The notes beneath the pieces were generated by a model, which had not been told where the DNA came from, did no database searches, and saw only the letters and a program-made list of their open reading frames with translations. From Torreya grandis (taxonomy: Eukaryota > Streptophyta > Pinopsida > Cupressales > Taxaceae): a stretch of DNA of 64,000 bases. The position numbers and the translations under genes are program-made. Below are positions 24,572 to 36,177 of this stretch, piece after piece; the first letter of the stretch is position 1; every line of letters starts with the position of its first letter. Location: assembly GCA_037957365.1 (NCBI GenBank), contig JARHVA010002684.1, positions 1,426,001 through 1,490,000 on the forward strand, written 5' to 3'.

Positions 24572-27500
24572 TTATCTGATTGGAATGTGCTTTGTTCTAG
24601 AATGCATCACTAGATTCTTTGAGATGTTGATAGCATTGGTATTGTCGCGGTATATTGAAATTGGATGATCATATTTTACCTTGATGTCTTTAAGGGTCTG
24701 CTTCATCCAAAGAACCTGAGTGCAACACAATATTGCCGCTATGTACTCTGCCTCTGCTGTGGATAAGGAAACTGAATTCTGCTTTTTACTTAACAAAGAC
24801 TAGGCTATCTCCAAGGAAAAATGCTCATCGGCTTGTGTTTTTTCTGTCATCTAGGCATCCTTCCCTGTCCGAGTCTGTATATGCTACCAAAGTGAAATCC
24901 TTCCCTGTAGGATACCACAATCCATAGTCCAGGGTCCCCTTTAGATATTTGAATATCTGATGCACCGCTTGCACATGTGTTTCTTTAAGCGCTGCTTGAT
25001 AGCATGCTACCATGCCTACTGCTTGCATGATATCCAACCTAGATGCCATTATGTAGAAGACACTGCCAATCATTGATCTATAGAGGGACTGATCTATATT
25101 CAGCTATTCATCATCCTTACTCAACTTGTTTCTTGTAGCCATAGGCTTGTCAACCGGTGCACAGTTTTCCATTCCAAATTTCTTCAACATTTCTTTAACA
25201 TACTTGGTTTGGGAGATGAATATTCCTTTACTGGACCGAGATATGTGCAATCCAAGAAAGAGTGATAATTCACCAAGCATGGACATCTCAAATTCTGCTT
25301 TGGATAAGGAAACTGAATTCTGCTTTTTACTTAACAAAGACTAGGCTATCTCCAAGGAAAAATGCTCCTCCGCTTGTGTTTTTTCTGTCATCTAGGCATC
25401 CTTCCCAGTCTGAGTCTGTATATGCTACCAAAGTGAAATCCTTCCCTATAGGACACCACAATCCATAGTCCAGGGTCCCCTTTAGATATTTGAATATCTG
25501 ATTCACTGCTTGCACATGTGTTTCTTTAGGAGCTGCTTGATAGCATGCTACCATGCCTACTGCTTGCATGATATCCAGCGTAGATGCCATTATGTAGAAA
25601 AGGCTGCCAATCATTGATCTATAGAGGGACTGATCTGTATTCGGCTATTCATCATCCTTACTCAACTTGTTTCCTGTAGCCATAGGCTTGTCAACCGGTG
25701 CACAGTTTTCCATTCCAAATTTCTTCAACATTTCTTTAGCATACTTGGTCTGGGAGATGAATATTCCTTTACTGGATCGAAATATTTGCAATCCAAGAAA
25801 GAGTGATAGTTCACCAAGCATGGACATCTCAAATTCCTTCTGCATGTCTTCGGCGAATCCTTTGGACAACTTATCACTATCTCCTCCAAAGATTATATCA
25901 TCAACATAAACTACAACAATTAATTGATGCTCACCTTCAGTTTTGATGTACAAATTGCTGTCAGCAAATCCTCTCTTGAATCTCTGGTCTTGTAGGGACT
26001 TGTCAAGTCTTGAATATCAAGCTCTGGGGGCTTGTTTCAATCCATACAAGACTTTCTTCAATTTGTACACATATTTGCTATCTTCTGATAGAAGGAATCC
26101 TTCTGGCTGTTCAATGTACACTTCCTCTTCTAATTTACCATTCATAAAAACAAATTTTACATCTATTTGATATAGCTTGAAGTTCTTGAAAACAACATAG
26201 GCAAGAAACATTCTGATTGCCTTTAATCTTGCCACGGGAGCGAAGGTTTCTTCAAAGTCAATACCTTCGATTTGAGCATATCCTTTGCATACCAATCGAG
26301 CCTTGTTTCTCGTCACTTGACCATCCTCATTTAGTTTGTCCCTGTATACCCATTTGGTGCTGATCACATTCTGATCCTTCGTTCTGGGTACCAACGCCCA
26401 TGTCTCATTCTCCTCAATTTGGTTTAGCTCTTCTTCCATTGCTTTTATCTAATGTTCATCATGACTCGCTTTTGAAAAATTCTTAGGCTGTATTTTAGAT
26501 AACAAAGAAAATTTTACTTATTCAAAATTTCATACAATCCTTCTTCTGGTCTGTACTCCAGCATCTATATTGCCAATGATTTGGATTTCAGCATGGCTTT
26601 TTTGAACGAAACGAGATGGTGCTTTGATGTCTTGTCGTTCATCTTCGTCCATCTTCTCTACTTCAACATCTTCTTCTTCAATGATATGTTGTTCTTCTAA
26701 TGGATCAATTGCCTTTTGAGTTCCAGTTTCATCTACTCTGACACTAGGAATTTCTACAATAGCTTGCGTTCTCTTGTTGTAGCATTTGTAGGCCTTGCTT
26801 TTAGTGGAATATCCCAGAAAAATTCCTTCATCGGCTCTTGAGTCAAATTTTCCCAAATCATCTTCGGTCCTCTTAATAAAGCACTTACTTCCAAATACTT
26901 TGAAATATTTGACAGAAGTTGGTATTCATGTCCATGACGGAAGCTGGGATTCATGTCCATAACTCATATGGGGTCTTGTTATTGTTGACTCTGATTTGCC
27001 CTCTATTTAGAATATATACAGTTGTGTGGACTACTTCTCTCCAATATTTGTTTGATAGTTTGAATTTGTTCAACATTGTTCTAGCCATTTCTTGGACAGT
27101 CCTATTCTTTCATTCTACTACCCCATTTTACTGTGGGGTTCTTGCAGTTGAGTACTGTCTTTTTATCCCATGGGCTTCACAATACTCAATGAATTCATTT
27201 GACATGAACTCACCTCCTCTATTTGACCTTAAGCATTTGATCCTTAAACCGATTTCATTTTCAATTAATGCTTTGAATTTGCTAAAGGCCTCAGACTTTT
27301 CTTTCAGAAACGCAACCGATGTCATGCTAGTGTAATCATCAATTAGCAGCATAAAATACCTTTCGCCTTGTATACTTTGCGTTCTGGTGGGTCCACACAA
27401 ATCTGTATGAATGAACTCTAATTTATTCATGGTGGAATATTCCTTCGTTTTAAATCTTGTACTAGTTTGCTTCCCATGTTAGCATTGCTTACAAAGCGTG

Positions 27501-27602
27501 CTTGATGGCTTTGTTATCTTTCGAATGTCCCTTACAGCTTGCTTCTTGCTAATATTCATGAGGTTATCAAAATTTGTATGGCCCATTCTTCTGTTCCATA
27601 AC
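24572..27602 (-). pseudogene. Copia pol: integrase, reverse transcriptase, RNase H
   Basis: On the minus strand, WLWNRRMGHTNFDNL starts the pre-integrase region (27602). The integrase core follows at 27430-27128 with HTDLCGP; the second catalytic position reads RSNRGGEF where functional copies have RSDNGGEF. The reverse transcriptase begins near 26439 ([19 protein letters not shown]) and has [12 protein letters not shown] and the intact catalytic YVDDIIFGG near 25905. RNase H ends near 24590 with STAEAEYIAA and HSRTKHI. A tandem duplication of 541 bases interrupts the reverse transcriptase/RNase H junction. Several stops and the changed integrase residue show it no longer works. Confidence 0.85.
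24761..25842 (-). repeat. 541-bp tandem duplication inside Copia pol
   Basis: Two units, 24761-25301 and 25302-25842, start at GGATAAGGAAACTGAATTC and repeat with a period of 541 bases. Both encode the KFGMENCAPVDKPMAT and KGTLDYGLW segments. The units differ at a handful of positions, so the duplication is not recent. The junction falls where SKAEFEMSM joins two normally distant pol segments. Confidence 0.85.
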
Positions 27603-28788
27603 CAACTTGTTGACGCTGGAGATTGCACCCAGTGGCAGGAAAACAAGTTCCTGCCCTCTCCTCACAACATGGAAACTCCTCTCTCGCCTGTGGGACGACG
27701 AAGCAGGAGAGGAGAGTCTCTAGGTATGGGCTAGTTCTCTCTGATGTATCTTGTTTGTTTCAGACAGTGCAAAAAATACATACAGGGATATATATATATA
27801 AACTGGGGGGGATGAAAAGGGAAGAAAGTGCATGAAAACAAACTACTCTAAGGAGGTGATACACCAAAAAAAAGGTGTTCTCACACCTACTCTCAGAATC
27901 GAAAAAAGACCACAAACATACACTCAGACTCGGCAGGGAAACTAGGCTACAAGAAAATGGCAGAGAGGTTCTTATGAAAACACAGGAACAGAGACTCACC
28001 AAGATGCTACGGAATACATACTGTAAATGACTTTCTCTGCTCTGTATCTCCAAAATGGAACTCTCCTCTTGTCACCTGCAGACAATGGCACCTTGTGGAT
28101 AATTGGTGTGTTGGTGCTGGAACTATGAGAGCATTAAAGACAATGACTGGACACAACTCAAACACTCAGACATACACAGAAAATCCGACCAAGAATAGGT
28201 AAAAATAGTCTTTATAGATTCAGGTAGAAATTTCAGCAGGGCTGCGCCTTACCAAAATTGCAAAAAAGATGCTTACAAAATGACAAGTATCAAATATATA
28301 AGGAAAGTCCAAGAGGCTCATTTGATGCTCTTTTTACAAATGGCTGTTCATGAAAAGAAACAAGCTGCTCAAAATATTAATGAACCATCTGTCCTGCCTG
28401 CTTCGAAGTTCGCATTTTTAAATGGCAAAACGCGGTTTGTCCACTCATTAAATGAAAAATGAAGAAACTGGTTACATCTCTTCACTGCTGCGTCCTCTCG
28501 ATGGTCAATTCGCAGGGACTGTATCATTTGCGGAAATAACTTTTGAATCGACACCTTCTTGCGTCACTTGGACCACTTCATCTGCTTCTGCGCCATGGCC
28601 ATTCTGCTGTCAGGATTGAATTTATGAGCCACACCGTTCGCCTGCTCTTTGTTCTCTGGGCTCTTTGTCCTTTTCTAATCCTTCAGCCCCAAGGGGTGAT
28701 CTTCTGGCAGGTCGCTGCATACTTGGGCTAATTCCATGGTTGGCGCTCGGGCATTTAAAAACCAACAGCTTTTTTACTGGCTAAAATT

Positions 28789-28808
28789 TGACGTTTGCGC
28801 GCCCGTCA
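28789..28808. promoter_or_regulatory. Inverted TGACG-N10-CGTCA box
   Basis: TGACGTTTGCGCGCCCGTCA. TGACG is the half-site bound by plant TGA-type bZIP factors (established). The paired arrangement is shared by all LTRs of this group in the window. Confidence 0.5.
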
Positions 28809-29187
28809 TCCTTGGACTCTCCTTCGGCTTCCTGCTTTGCCCTTTTCGCTGAGAGCGCATCCGCCCTTGACACATGTCGTAATCCGCAACTTGGGCACCT
28901 AGAAGACACTTTGAAACGCGGACGTTGACACGTGGCAGCTTCCGCCAAGTCGATAATGGGATGTGGCAGCATCTGCTTACATTAGAGGGCCTCTTTAGAG
29001 TCAGGGGGAAGTTGACACGTGGTCGCTTCTACAGAGCCTTTAGCTGCCTTAGGGAAATTTTCGGGCCCTTTTCTGGTTCCTAGCGGACGCTGACACTTGG
29101 CACACTTCGCTGCTCCTAAAACATGTTGAAGTCCTCCGCGGTTGCCACTTGGTACTTTCTGCGCTCTGGCTTCCCTGGTGTAAAATT

Positions 29188-29207
29188 TGACGTTCGCGGG
29201 TCCGTCA
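29188..29207. promoter_or_regulatory. Inverted TGACG-N10-CGTCA box, second copy in this LTR
   Basis: TGACGTTCGCGGGTCCGTCA, with the same spacing as the box 399 bases to the left and the same TAAAATT flank. Confidence 0.5.
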
Positions 29208-29436
29208 CCGTCCTTGGCAAAGTTCATCAGGTCCTTTTTGCAGCTTTTTTGTTTTGGGTACTTTTGTTGAATCGTCCATTGAACCAAAGCCGAAGAACTT
29301 GAAGATTGAACTAAGCACCTGCAGAGTCCGTAGAAACTCATGGACTTGTGCAAAATCAAAAATGAATTGGCCTTAAACAGCAGGGGAAGAAGGTGACCGA
29401 TATTTTGCCCTTTTGGGCAAAATGGTCAACACAACT

Positions 29437-29859
29437 TTCTTCAACTTGACTCAGACAACACTTCTCTCCTTTGACTTCTGTAAGCATGTATAGATTTTTT
29501 GTTGTCTTGTGAGCATCTGCAATTAGCTCCCCTGTGTCTCTTTTTCTGATCTCGCAACCTTCAACAAAGAACTTGAGTGTGTGTCCTTGATCACACATTT
29601 GGCTCACACTTAGATGATTATGATTTAACCCTTCCACATATAACACATTCTCTATTTTGGTTCTTCCATTATGAAGACTAAACATACCTTTTTCTGTTAT
29701 TCTAGCTGTAGTGTTGTTTTCGAACTTCACTGTGCCTTCATTGACCTTTTTTAACAAGATAAACTTGCTTTTTTCTCCAGTCATGTGTCTCAAACATCCA
29801 CTAGCAATGAACCATTGTTGTCTGTCATCTCTAGTATGGAATTTTGTTTGAACGATCAT
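29437..29859 (-). pseudogene. Copia protease region
   Basis: The minus-strand frame contains QQWFIASGCLRHMTG. Functional plant Copia proteases read LDSGCSRHMTG here, so the catalytic Asp has become Ala. Conserved downstream text IENVLYVEGLNHNHLSVSQ and CDQGHTLKF identifies the region clearly. It is cut at its end by the solo LTR at 27608-29431. Confidence 0.8.
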
Positions 29860-29879
29860 GGATTCTTCTTGCTTCTTTC

Positions 29880-31560
29880 AGGTCTTTGTTGGCTCCGTTT
29901 TCTTTATCACTGGAGCCTTGAACTTTTGATCTTGTCTTACAGTTTCGAAAACACTTCTACAATAGCGTGCTAAATGTCCATAGTTGTTGCACTTGTAACA
30001 AACTATAGCTTCTTCATCAAAGTTTGATAGGGGAGCAAACGAATTGTAGCTTTTGTTCGAAGCTCCATAGGTTCCTTTGTTTCTGCTCTAGACTTCAATA
30101 TCCATGGCTCTTTTACATTCGAATTTCTTATGACCAAAATGATTGCAATAATAACAATATCCATCAAAATAATTACTAACCTTGGTTTTGTTGGCATTTC
30201 TTGGAACAAGTGGTCTCTTGAAGTTTTGTTCTCCTTTGCTTTCCTTGTTGATAGAGCTAGTTTTTGTATTCTGGGCTTCTTCCTTCTTGGTCTCCTTTTT
30301 CACTTGTTCCTTAAGAGTTTCAACATAGTTCTTAGCTTTCTCTTTTTCCTTCTCATACCCAATGCTTGACTTGTTAGATGGTGATCTTTGACTCTCCAGA
30401 ATCTTATTCAAAACTTGGGTGCTTTTCGCAGATTTCAAGTCACTTGCTATTTTAGTATTCGCCTTTTGTAGATCCATTTTTAAAGCAACAATCTTAGATT
30501 CAAACCTTTCACATTTTTCTTCTTTCTTCTTTAGCTGATCCGTTAGATCTTCAATTTTCTTTGCCTGTTCGATTTGGTATTTTAGATCAGCAATTATCTT
30601 CTTTGATTTTTCAAGACCTTGTGATATTCTGGCTTTTGAGTCTTGACTCTCATTTTCATATTTCTGAATTAGAAGCTTTTGTTTCATGTTCTTTTTCTTA
30701 AGATCTTTGATCTCTCCTAAGGCACAAATAAGCTCTTCTTCGAGATTTACCTCGCCTTCGTCTTCTTCCTCCAATTTTTTTCTTCTTGTGGAAGCATTGT
30801 CTTCTATGGTCATGAACAATGTTTCCTCATCGTTATTGTCAGAATCGCCAGTTCCGCTTTCCTCGGATGAGCTATAGTTCCTCCTGGACTATAAGCTTTT
30901 ATTTTGTTTCTCAAATCTCTTTTTGTCTTTGTTTTGCTTGAATCCCTTCTTGAATTTTTGTTTGCTCTCCTCTTCATCACTATTGTATTTATCCGGGCAC
31001 TTAGTTGCAAAATGACCAATTTTACCGCAATTAAAACATTTGAATGGTAACTTACCTTTATATTTGCACGAATCTTTCTTCAACTTTTGAATGAATAGAA
31101 CCTCCTTTTCATCTTCTTCGTTGCATGAGCTATCGCTTGGCTTAGGTTCCTTGACTTTCTCCTTTGATGCTATGAACGTTGCTTATCTTTTTGATGGTCT
31201 TTTGGATTCAGTCCTCATTTCATATGCTGTGAGGATTCCGTGTAGCTCGTCCATCTTTAATTTATCCAGATCTTTCATTTCTTCAATAGTTGAGACTTTT
31301 GCATCAAACCTCAGTGGTAAGGACTTCAATACCTTTTGGACGATTGCAGACTCTTCCACGGTTTCTCCAAGTCCTTGAATAACATTGACTATTTCATCAA
31401 CCTGGAGCAAGTATTTTGCAATGTTTTCTTCTTCCTTCATCCTTAAATTCTCAAATTGTCTCCTATGAGTTTGGAGTTTTGCTTGTCTTACCTTGCTATC
31501 ACCCTCATAGATAGTTTCAAGTTTTTTCCAAATCTCTCTTGTAGAATCACATTGCATGAG
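29880..31560 (-). pseudogene. Copia gag, C-terminal two thirds, with three zinc knuckles
   Basis: The capsid (UBN2-type) part starts QCDSTREIWKKLETIYEG at the right edge and runs to about 31190, with LKSLPLRFDAKVSTIEEM. Three CX2CX4HX4C knuckles follow: CFNCGKIGHFATKC (30997-31038), CYYCNHFGHKKFEC (30115-30156) and CYKCNNYGHLARYC (29959-30000). Between the first and second is a long lysine/glutamate coiled-coil (30819-30240) ending in the KILESQRSPSNKSSIGYEK segment seen in plant gag-pol proteins of this kind. It is broken by about two stops. Confidence 0.8.
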
Positions 31561-33905
31561 TGTTGACATGGTGGATTGCACCCTGTGAAGGGAGGCTCAG
31601 CGCTCTTCATCCAGGCGACACAATGGAGACATCCCTCTTGCTATGGGTGGCAAACGTGAGGGTTGAATCTCTCAATTAGGGGCTAGCTCTTCTTGATGCA
31701 CCTCGAGACCCTGGATTTCCTACTGCTAACAATGGGGGGATGAAAAGGGAGAGAAATAATGGAAATCAGAACCTAAACTAAAGCTGTAATGCATCAAAAT
31801 GGTTGGTCTGTTCAGCTTTGACATACACTTTACACCAAGACAAGCTGACATACACTCATTCAAGATGAGAAACTCTCCTGCATCGGTATTTCGACATGGG
31901 GCCCTATGGAGATATAGGGAGGAAGAACTATCAGAGGTGTTCTAAGACACTATAGCAGTTTGTTCACATGTGCCTATACTCTGCTATGGACACTTCTTGT
32001 TGATCTCCAAGAAAGAGCTCACAATACACTAGATATGTTGGATTCAAACTGTGAAAGCATGAAAGAAAATGACTTGACACAAGATCAAAACCATAGACAT
32101 ATGCAAAAGTGTAAACTCAAATGGAGGTAAAATGCTTGTCTTGATTCAAGGTAAATTCTTGCAAGGCTTCGCCATAAAAGCTGAGAGATTTTTTTCTCAA
32201 AATGAGAAGTTACAAGTATAGAGAGCAAGATGCTGACAGAACAAGGAAAGGAGACCCATGCTGGAGTCAAAACACTTTTGAGACAAGAGACCATGTTACT
32301 GTCGTATTCTTCAAACTGCGTATGGGAGAGCCATGCTGTAGATGTCCAAGCCATCACCCTTGCTGTCTTTGGGTTGCAAAAGCATGGGGAACCCATTCCC
32401 ATCAATTGACAAAGTCATTCCAAGTTGCTGTGATTGACTGAGCCCTCTTCAATGTTTGGATGCAACTGGCTGTGCATTAACGACTTGGAGTGAAAACACG
32501 AGTTGCGGCTCTATATAGTTCAAAAACCAATCTATTTTATTGATTTTTGGTAGATATATTCTACCTAAATGTATTAACTCCCTTCGCTGAGTTGCCTATG
32601 CCACTTGTCTTGATCTAAGTGGTCTCTGATTCTGCCCTTTGACTTCATCAGCTGTTGGAACTGTTCAGCGTTTTTGTCCTTTTCCGCTCTTTACTTTGCC
32701 TGTGTTTTGTCTCTTCCTTGCCTTCTCCTTTTGCACTCCCACGGGCTTTTCCTTTTGTCCGAAGGATTTCCTTTCATTTGCTCGCCCTTTGCACTATGCT
32801 TCGTCGGCCTTCGGGCGATTTCCTTCGGACTTTTTTCCGAAGGAAATTCTCCATGTCTTTCTTCTGCCTTCGACATCTCTTTCCTTCGGACAAAATGTCT
32901 GAAGGAAATTCTCTCTTCGCATTGGCTTTTCCGGAAGGGCAAGTGCCCTTCGGATTTTTGTCTTTGTGCCTTGCTTTCTCCTGGTGCCCTCCGTAAGGGC
33001 CCTTTGAGCTCTGAAGATACCCTTCGGGCTTTTGAAGAAGGTCCACTTCGTCACTTGAGTGCCCTTCGCAAGGGCCATTGGCTCCCAGAATTGCCCGTCG
33101 GGGAAAATGTAAGGGTCCTTTTTCCTTCCTGGGTGCTCTTCGCAAGGGCACCTACCCTTCGGAACTCCTGCAAACGACCCTTCAGAAGAAGTGAAGAGGT
33201 CCCCTTGTTGACAAAAAGCCCTTCGCAAGGGCACTTGCTTCCAGACTTACCCTTCGGCCTTTTTTCAATTGTCCTTCGGAAAAGTGAAAAGTCCACTTTC
33301 TTTGTTTTATGTGCCCTCCGAAGAAAATCTGTGCCTTTGACGAGCTGCATAGACCAAATCGGGTCCTTCACTTGCTTTTACTTATAAAAGCCGACAAGTA
33401 ATACAGCTGCACAAACTTGAATTACACTAGATAGACCATTTCAGAATTCTCATGAGCTCTTCGGGTTTTGCATCAACTTCAACTCATTAAAACAAACAAG
33501 TAAAGACACTTGGAAAACTTGATTTGGTCTGTCAAGACCAAATCGGGTTTTGCAAGTGTCTTTACTTATAAACCTTTATAAATAAAGATGTTTGGAAAGT
33601 TCGAATTACATCGTAAGGACCAAATCGGGTTTATCAAGTAACTTGACTTATGAAAATTTCATAAAGTCATTTGGAAAACCCGATTTGGTCTGCTGTAGGT
33701 GAAGTAACTGCTCTTGACAAACCCAAAATGCACTTGGCTAAGCAAATGAGGAAAACACTTGGCTTTTTTCAGGAAAGGTCTGGTAGAAAACATTTTGCAC
33801 AAGGGAGCAGAGGGATGATCTAGCCAAAACATGGATTGGATGACTTTTGCAAAGAAAAGGAAGGGGTGCCCAATTTTGCCTTGTAGGACCAAAAATTAGT
33901 CAACA
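31561..33905 (-). mobile_element. Solo LTR, palindrome-rich, TGTTGAC...GTCAACA family
   Basis: 2345 bases from TGTTGACATGG to TTAGTCAACA, flanked by ATGAG (31556-31560) and ATGAT (33906-33910), a 5-bp target site with one difference. It splits Copia gag between LSKSEFIKI and MQCDSTREIW. The minus strand gives the order of U3 features: hairpins of the TTCCTTCGGAC and GCCCTTCGCAAGGGC types (33310-32750), then a TATA box near 32515, then the end segment shared with 27608-27760. Long open frames here (for example 32674-33387) come from the repeats. Confidence 0.85.
32511..32519 (-). promoter_or_regulatory. TATA box of the 31561-33905 LTR
   Basis: On the minus strand ACTATATAGAGCC follows the hairpin block and precedes the R/U5 part of the LTR. 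Confidence 0.45.
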
Positions 33906-34151
33906 ATGATTTTTATGAATTCCGATTTTGAAAGGTTGTATAGTATGGCATTCATTGCTTTAGCATTGTTCTTGCTATCCTTCTTTCCATTAGCGTCTGT
34001 TGGTGGACCCGGTTACTACTACTTGCCAAATATCGAACCTAAGAGCCATTAGATATATCTTCATTCTTATGCTCAAGAAGGCATAATATGTGCCATCAAA
34101 CAACAGTGCCTTGTTAGTGGAAAATCTGCCCTGAACTTGTGATCCAACCAT
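33906..34151 (-). pseudogene. Copia gag, N-terminal part
   Basis: From an ATG at 34151 the minus strand reads MVGSQVQGRFSTNKALLFDG then TYYAFLSIRMKIYLMALRFD, the start of plant Copia Gag, and later NAKAMNAILYNLSKSEFIKI up to the solo LTR. The downstream gag begins at 31560. At least one stop interrupts it. Confidence 0.75.
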
Positions 34152-34203
34152 GTGTGCTTGTATGATCTACCTTCTAGCAGTTAAACTATATCTGAAGGAA
34201 CTC

Positions 34204-34215
34204 GCTCTGATACCA
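34204..34215 (-). other. Primer binding site of the 11.9-kb Copia element
   Basis: TGGTATCAGAGC on the minus strand, a perfect match to the initiator Met tRNA PBS, two bases inside the LTR end at 34218. Confidence 0.9.
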
Positions 34216-34217
34216 AT

Positions 34218-35159
34218 TGTTGAGCACATGTTAATATTAAGAGGGGGGTGAATCAATATTATATATTCTTTTCTTTTCTAACACTTAATCACTTATTCCA
34301 ATTAAGATATTCAAAGCAATCAAATCACAACACAAGATAACACAATGCAAAGTAACATCAGATATATGTGGAAACCCTTTCGGGAGAAAGCCACAGAGAA
34401 ATCTTTCTGAATATAAATATTCATAGGCACCAACCTACTGGAGCACCAACCCCAAACACAATTTTGTAGGCACCAACCTACAGGGGCACCAAACCCAAAT
34501 ACAATTTTGTAGGCACCAACCTACAGGGACACCAACCCCTTTCACCGAGCACCAACTCAACAAGAGACACCAATCTCTTCACAACAAAGGCACCAACCTT
34601 CTCACAAAAATCACTCTTCTATCTCTGATTTGTTGCTAATACAACGGATTATAGAACACTACTTTATCCTTTTCGATTCGATTTACACTTGAGTGTTTTT
34701 GTTGCTATGCTCTGCCTTATACTTGTTGGTTTTTTCTTTTAACATTCTCACAAAATGCTTCTTTCAAATATTTTTGTTCTTTTATATCTTCGACTTTCAA
34801 ACATACAAATTTTCCACTAGCTATGCACTTATTTATAACCCATGAAAAGCCACAAATTAAGGTCGTGACCCTTCAAACGAACAGGTCCATTCGAATGGTC
34901 ACAACTCCCAAATCAGGTCGGCCAAGGTTGGGGACCATTTTAGCCTTAAAACGACATTCAAACCTTTTCCATAAATATCTCTTTAAGTCTATTTAGACAT
35001 AGGTAATTTGTCTTCGATTCCACCCAAGAATGTAATTGTTACTTGCATTTTTAATTGCCTCAAACTAAATATTCTTCATTTAATTTAATTCTTTTATTGA
35101 AATACTTTGACATCAATCAGATTCACGATTACCCTTTGACATCGATGACAATTATTCCA
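34218..35159 (-). repeat. 5' LTR of the 11.9-kb Copia element
   Basis: 942 bases, partner of 23280-24207. The GGCACCAACCTACAGG-type array has one more unit here than in the left copy. Confidence 0.9.
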
Positions 35160-35164
35160 AGGAT

Positions 35165-36135
35165 TTAGTCAATGCTCTAGTGAAGGAATTCCGACATGAC
35201 AATGTCTCTGAAAATTATCTTAGCCATTTCATCAATAACAAGCAATTTTCTAATGAATTTGCTCACACTTTCATCAAATGATGGAAGCCTCTAGCTCACA
35301 AAGTGGACCATAACATGAATGATGATACTCTTTTAAAACTATTTGTTATTGCTCTTAAAGGTCCCCTTCAATACAAAGTTCAAATCTTTTCCCCTAAAAC
35401 TTTAGAAGAAGCCTTAGACCAAGAAAAAAGGCAAGACTTTCTTATGACTTAATTTGAAGCACCTCAAACAACTATTAAAGAACCTTTTCAATCTTTTTCT
35501 CATAACTTTTATTCATCCAAGACTCCCCAACCTCAAAATGGAGCATCCAATTCAACCAATTTTTACCCAACTCACCCTCCATTGAGTCTAGAACAACTTA
35601 AGCAGAAATTGCCACCCTCGAAACCCATGAGCTTTGATCCTTCCAAACCTCCTCCAAAATGGTACAATCTTGATAAGTTTTGTTGGTGGCATGCTACTAT
35701 AGGTCATTCTCATGAGTCTTGTCATGATCTTCATCGATTTCTCCTTGATTCTTTGCTTGGTCCACATTTCAATCTTGATACTCTAGCAAACAATGTTATC
35801 AAAACTATCTTCGAGCTTCTCAAATTCAATCTAAAGAACCACAATCACATCAACAACAACTAACTACTGAACAACAAAACTTATCCCATATGTACATCTC
35901 ATCGACTAATGTTGTTCAAACCACAATTGATCCTTCGTCCTACACCAATAAGGAAATGATAGCTAACATGAACAACTTTAAACATATCGTTGCATCCATT
36001 GAACCTCAACCTCTTAGGTCACATGAACCAAAGGTGTACCTAGTTCAAATGCCTACTCCAAAGTATATGATACGTGGTCCTCCTTTACCTCCTTTATCTC
36101 TTCATACCTCTCCTATACATCGTATGTCAAATTGA
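35165..36135 (+). pseudogene. Gypsy-type gag relic, 3' part
   Basis: Continues the frame of 23030-23274: LVNALVKEFRHDNVSENYLS, then LKLFVIALKGPLQYKVQIF and LEEALDQEKRQDFLMT. At 35690-35750 it has CWWHATIGHSHESCHDLHRF, a C-x2-H-x4-H-x4-C knuckle variant typical of some plant Gag proteins. A proline-rich stretch (PPLPPLSLHTSPIHRMSN) precedes a stop at 36135. Two in-frame stops upstream show it is dead. Confidence 0.7.
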
Positions 36136-36177
36136 ACATCCCTAAAATATAACAAACCAACACATTTATGGTAGATG

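Larger units (their letters stand above)
27608..29431 (-). mobile_element. Solo LTR, TGTTGAC...GTCAACA family
   Basis: 1824 bases from TGTTGACGCTGG to TTGGTCAACA-type ends, flanked by CAACT (27603-27607 and 29432-29436). The Copia coding sequence is restored exactly in frame when the LTR and one CAACT are removed (VEES then WLWNRRMGH). The left 150 bases match 31561-31720 and its right end matches the start of the LTR at 62211, which defines one family. It has two TGACG-N10-CGTCA boxes. There is no internal domain, so it is a product of LTR-LTR recombination. Confidence 0.85.
23280..35159 (-). mobile_element. Full-length Ty1/copia retrotransposon, 11.9 kb, with nested solo LTRs
   Basis: LTRs at 23280-24207 and 34218-35159 are flanked by identical 5-bp target sites AGGAT (23275-23279 and 35160-35164). 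PBS is at 34204-34215 and the polypurine tract next to 24207. Gag and pol lie on the minus strand in Copia order (gag, protease, integrase, reverse transcriptase, RNase H). Two solo LTRs of other families sit inside at 27608-29431 and 31561-33905; without them the element is about 7.7 kb. It inserted into the gag frame of an older element on the opposite strand. Mutated catalytic residues and a 541-bp duplication in pol make it inactive. Confidence 0.9.

Noticed and set aside
27608..29431. Complete small retroelement inside the Copia element
   Set aside because: No internal repeat pair, PBS, PPT or coding region; it fits a single LTR with target sites.
32674..33387. 237-residue plus-strand open frame
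   Set aside because: Lies wholly in the palindrome-rich solo LTR. Frames on both strands stay open because of the inverted repeats, and the translation has no domain.
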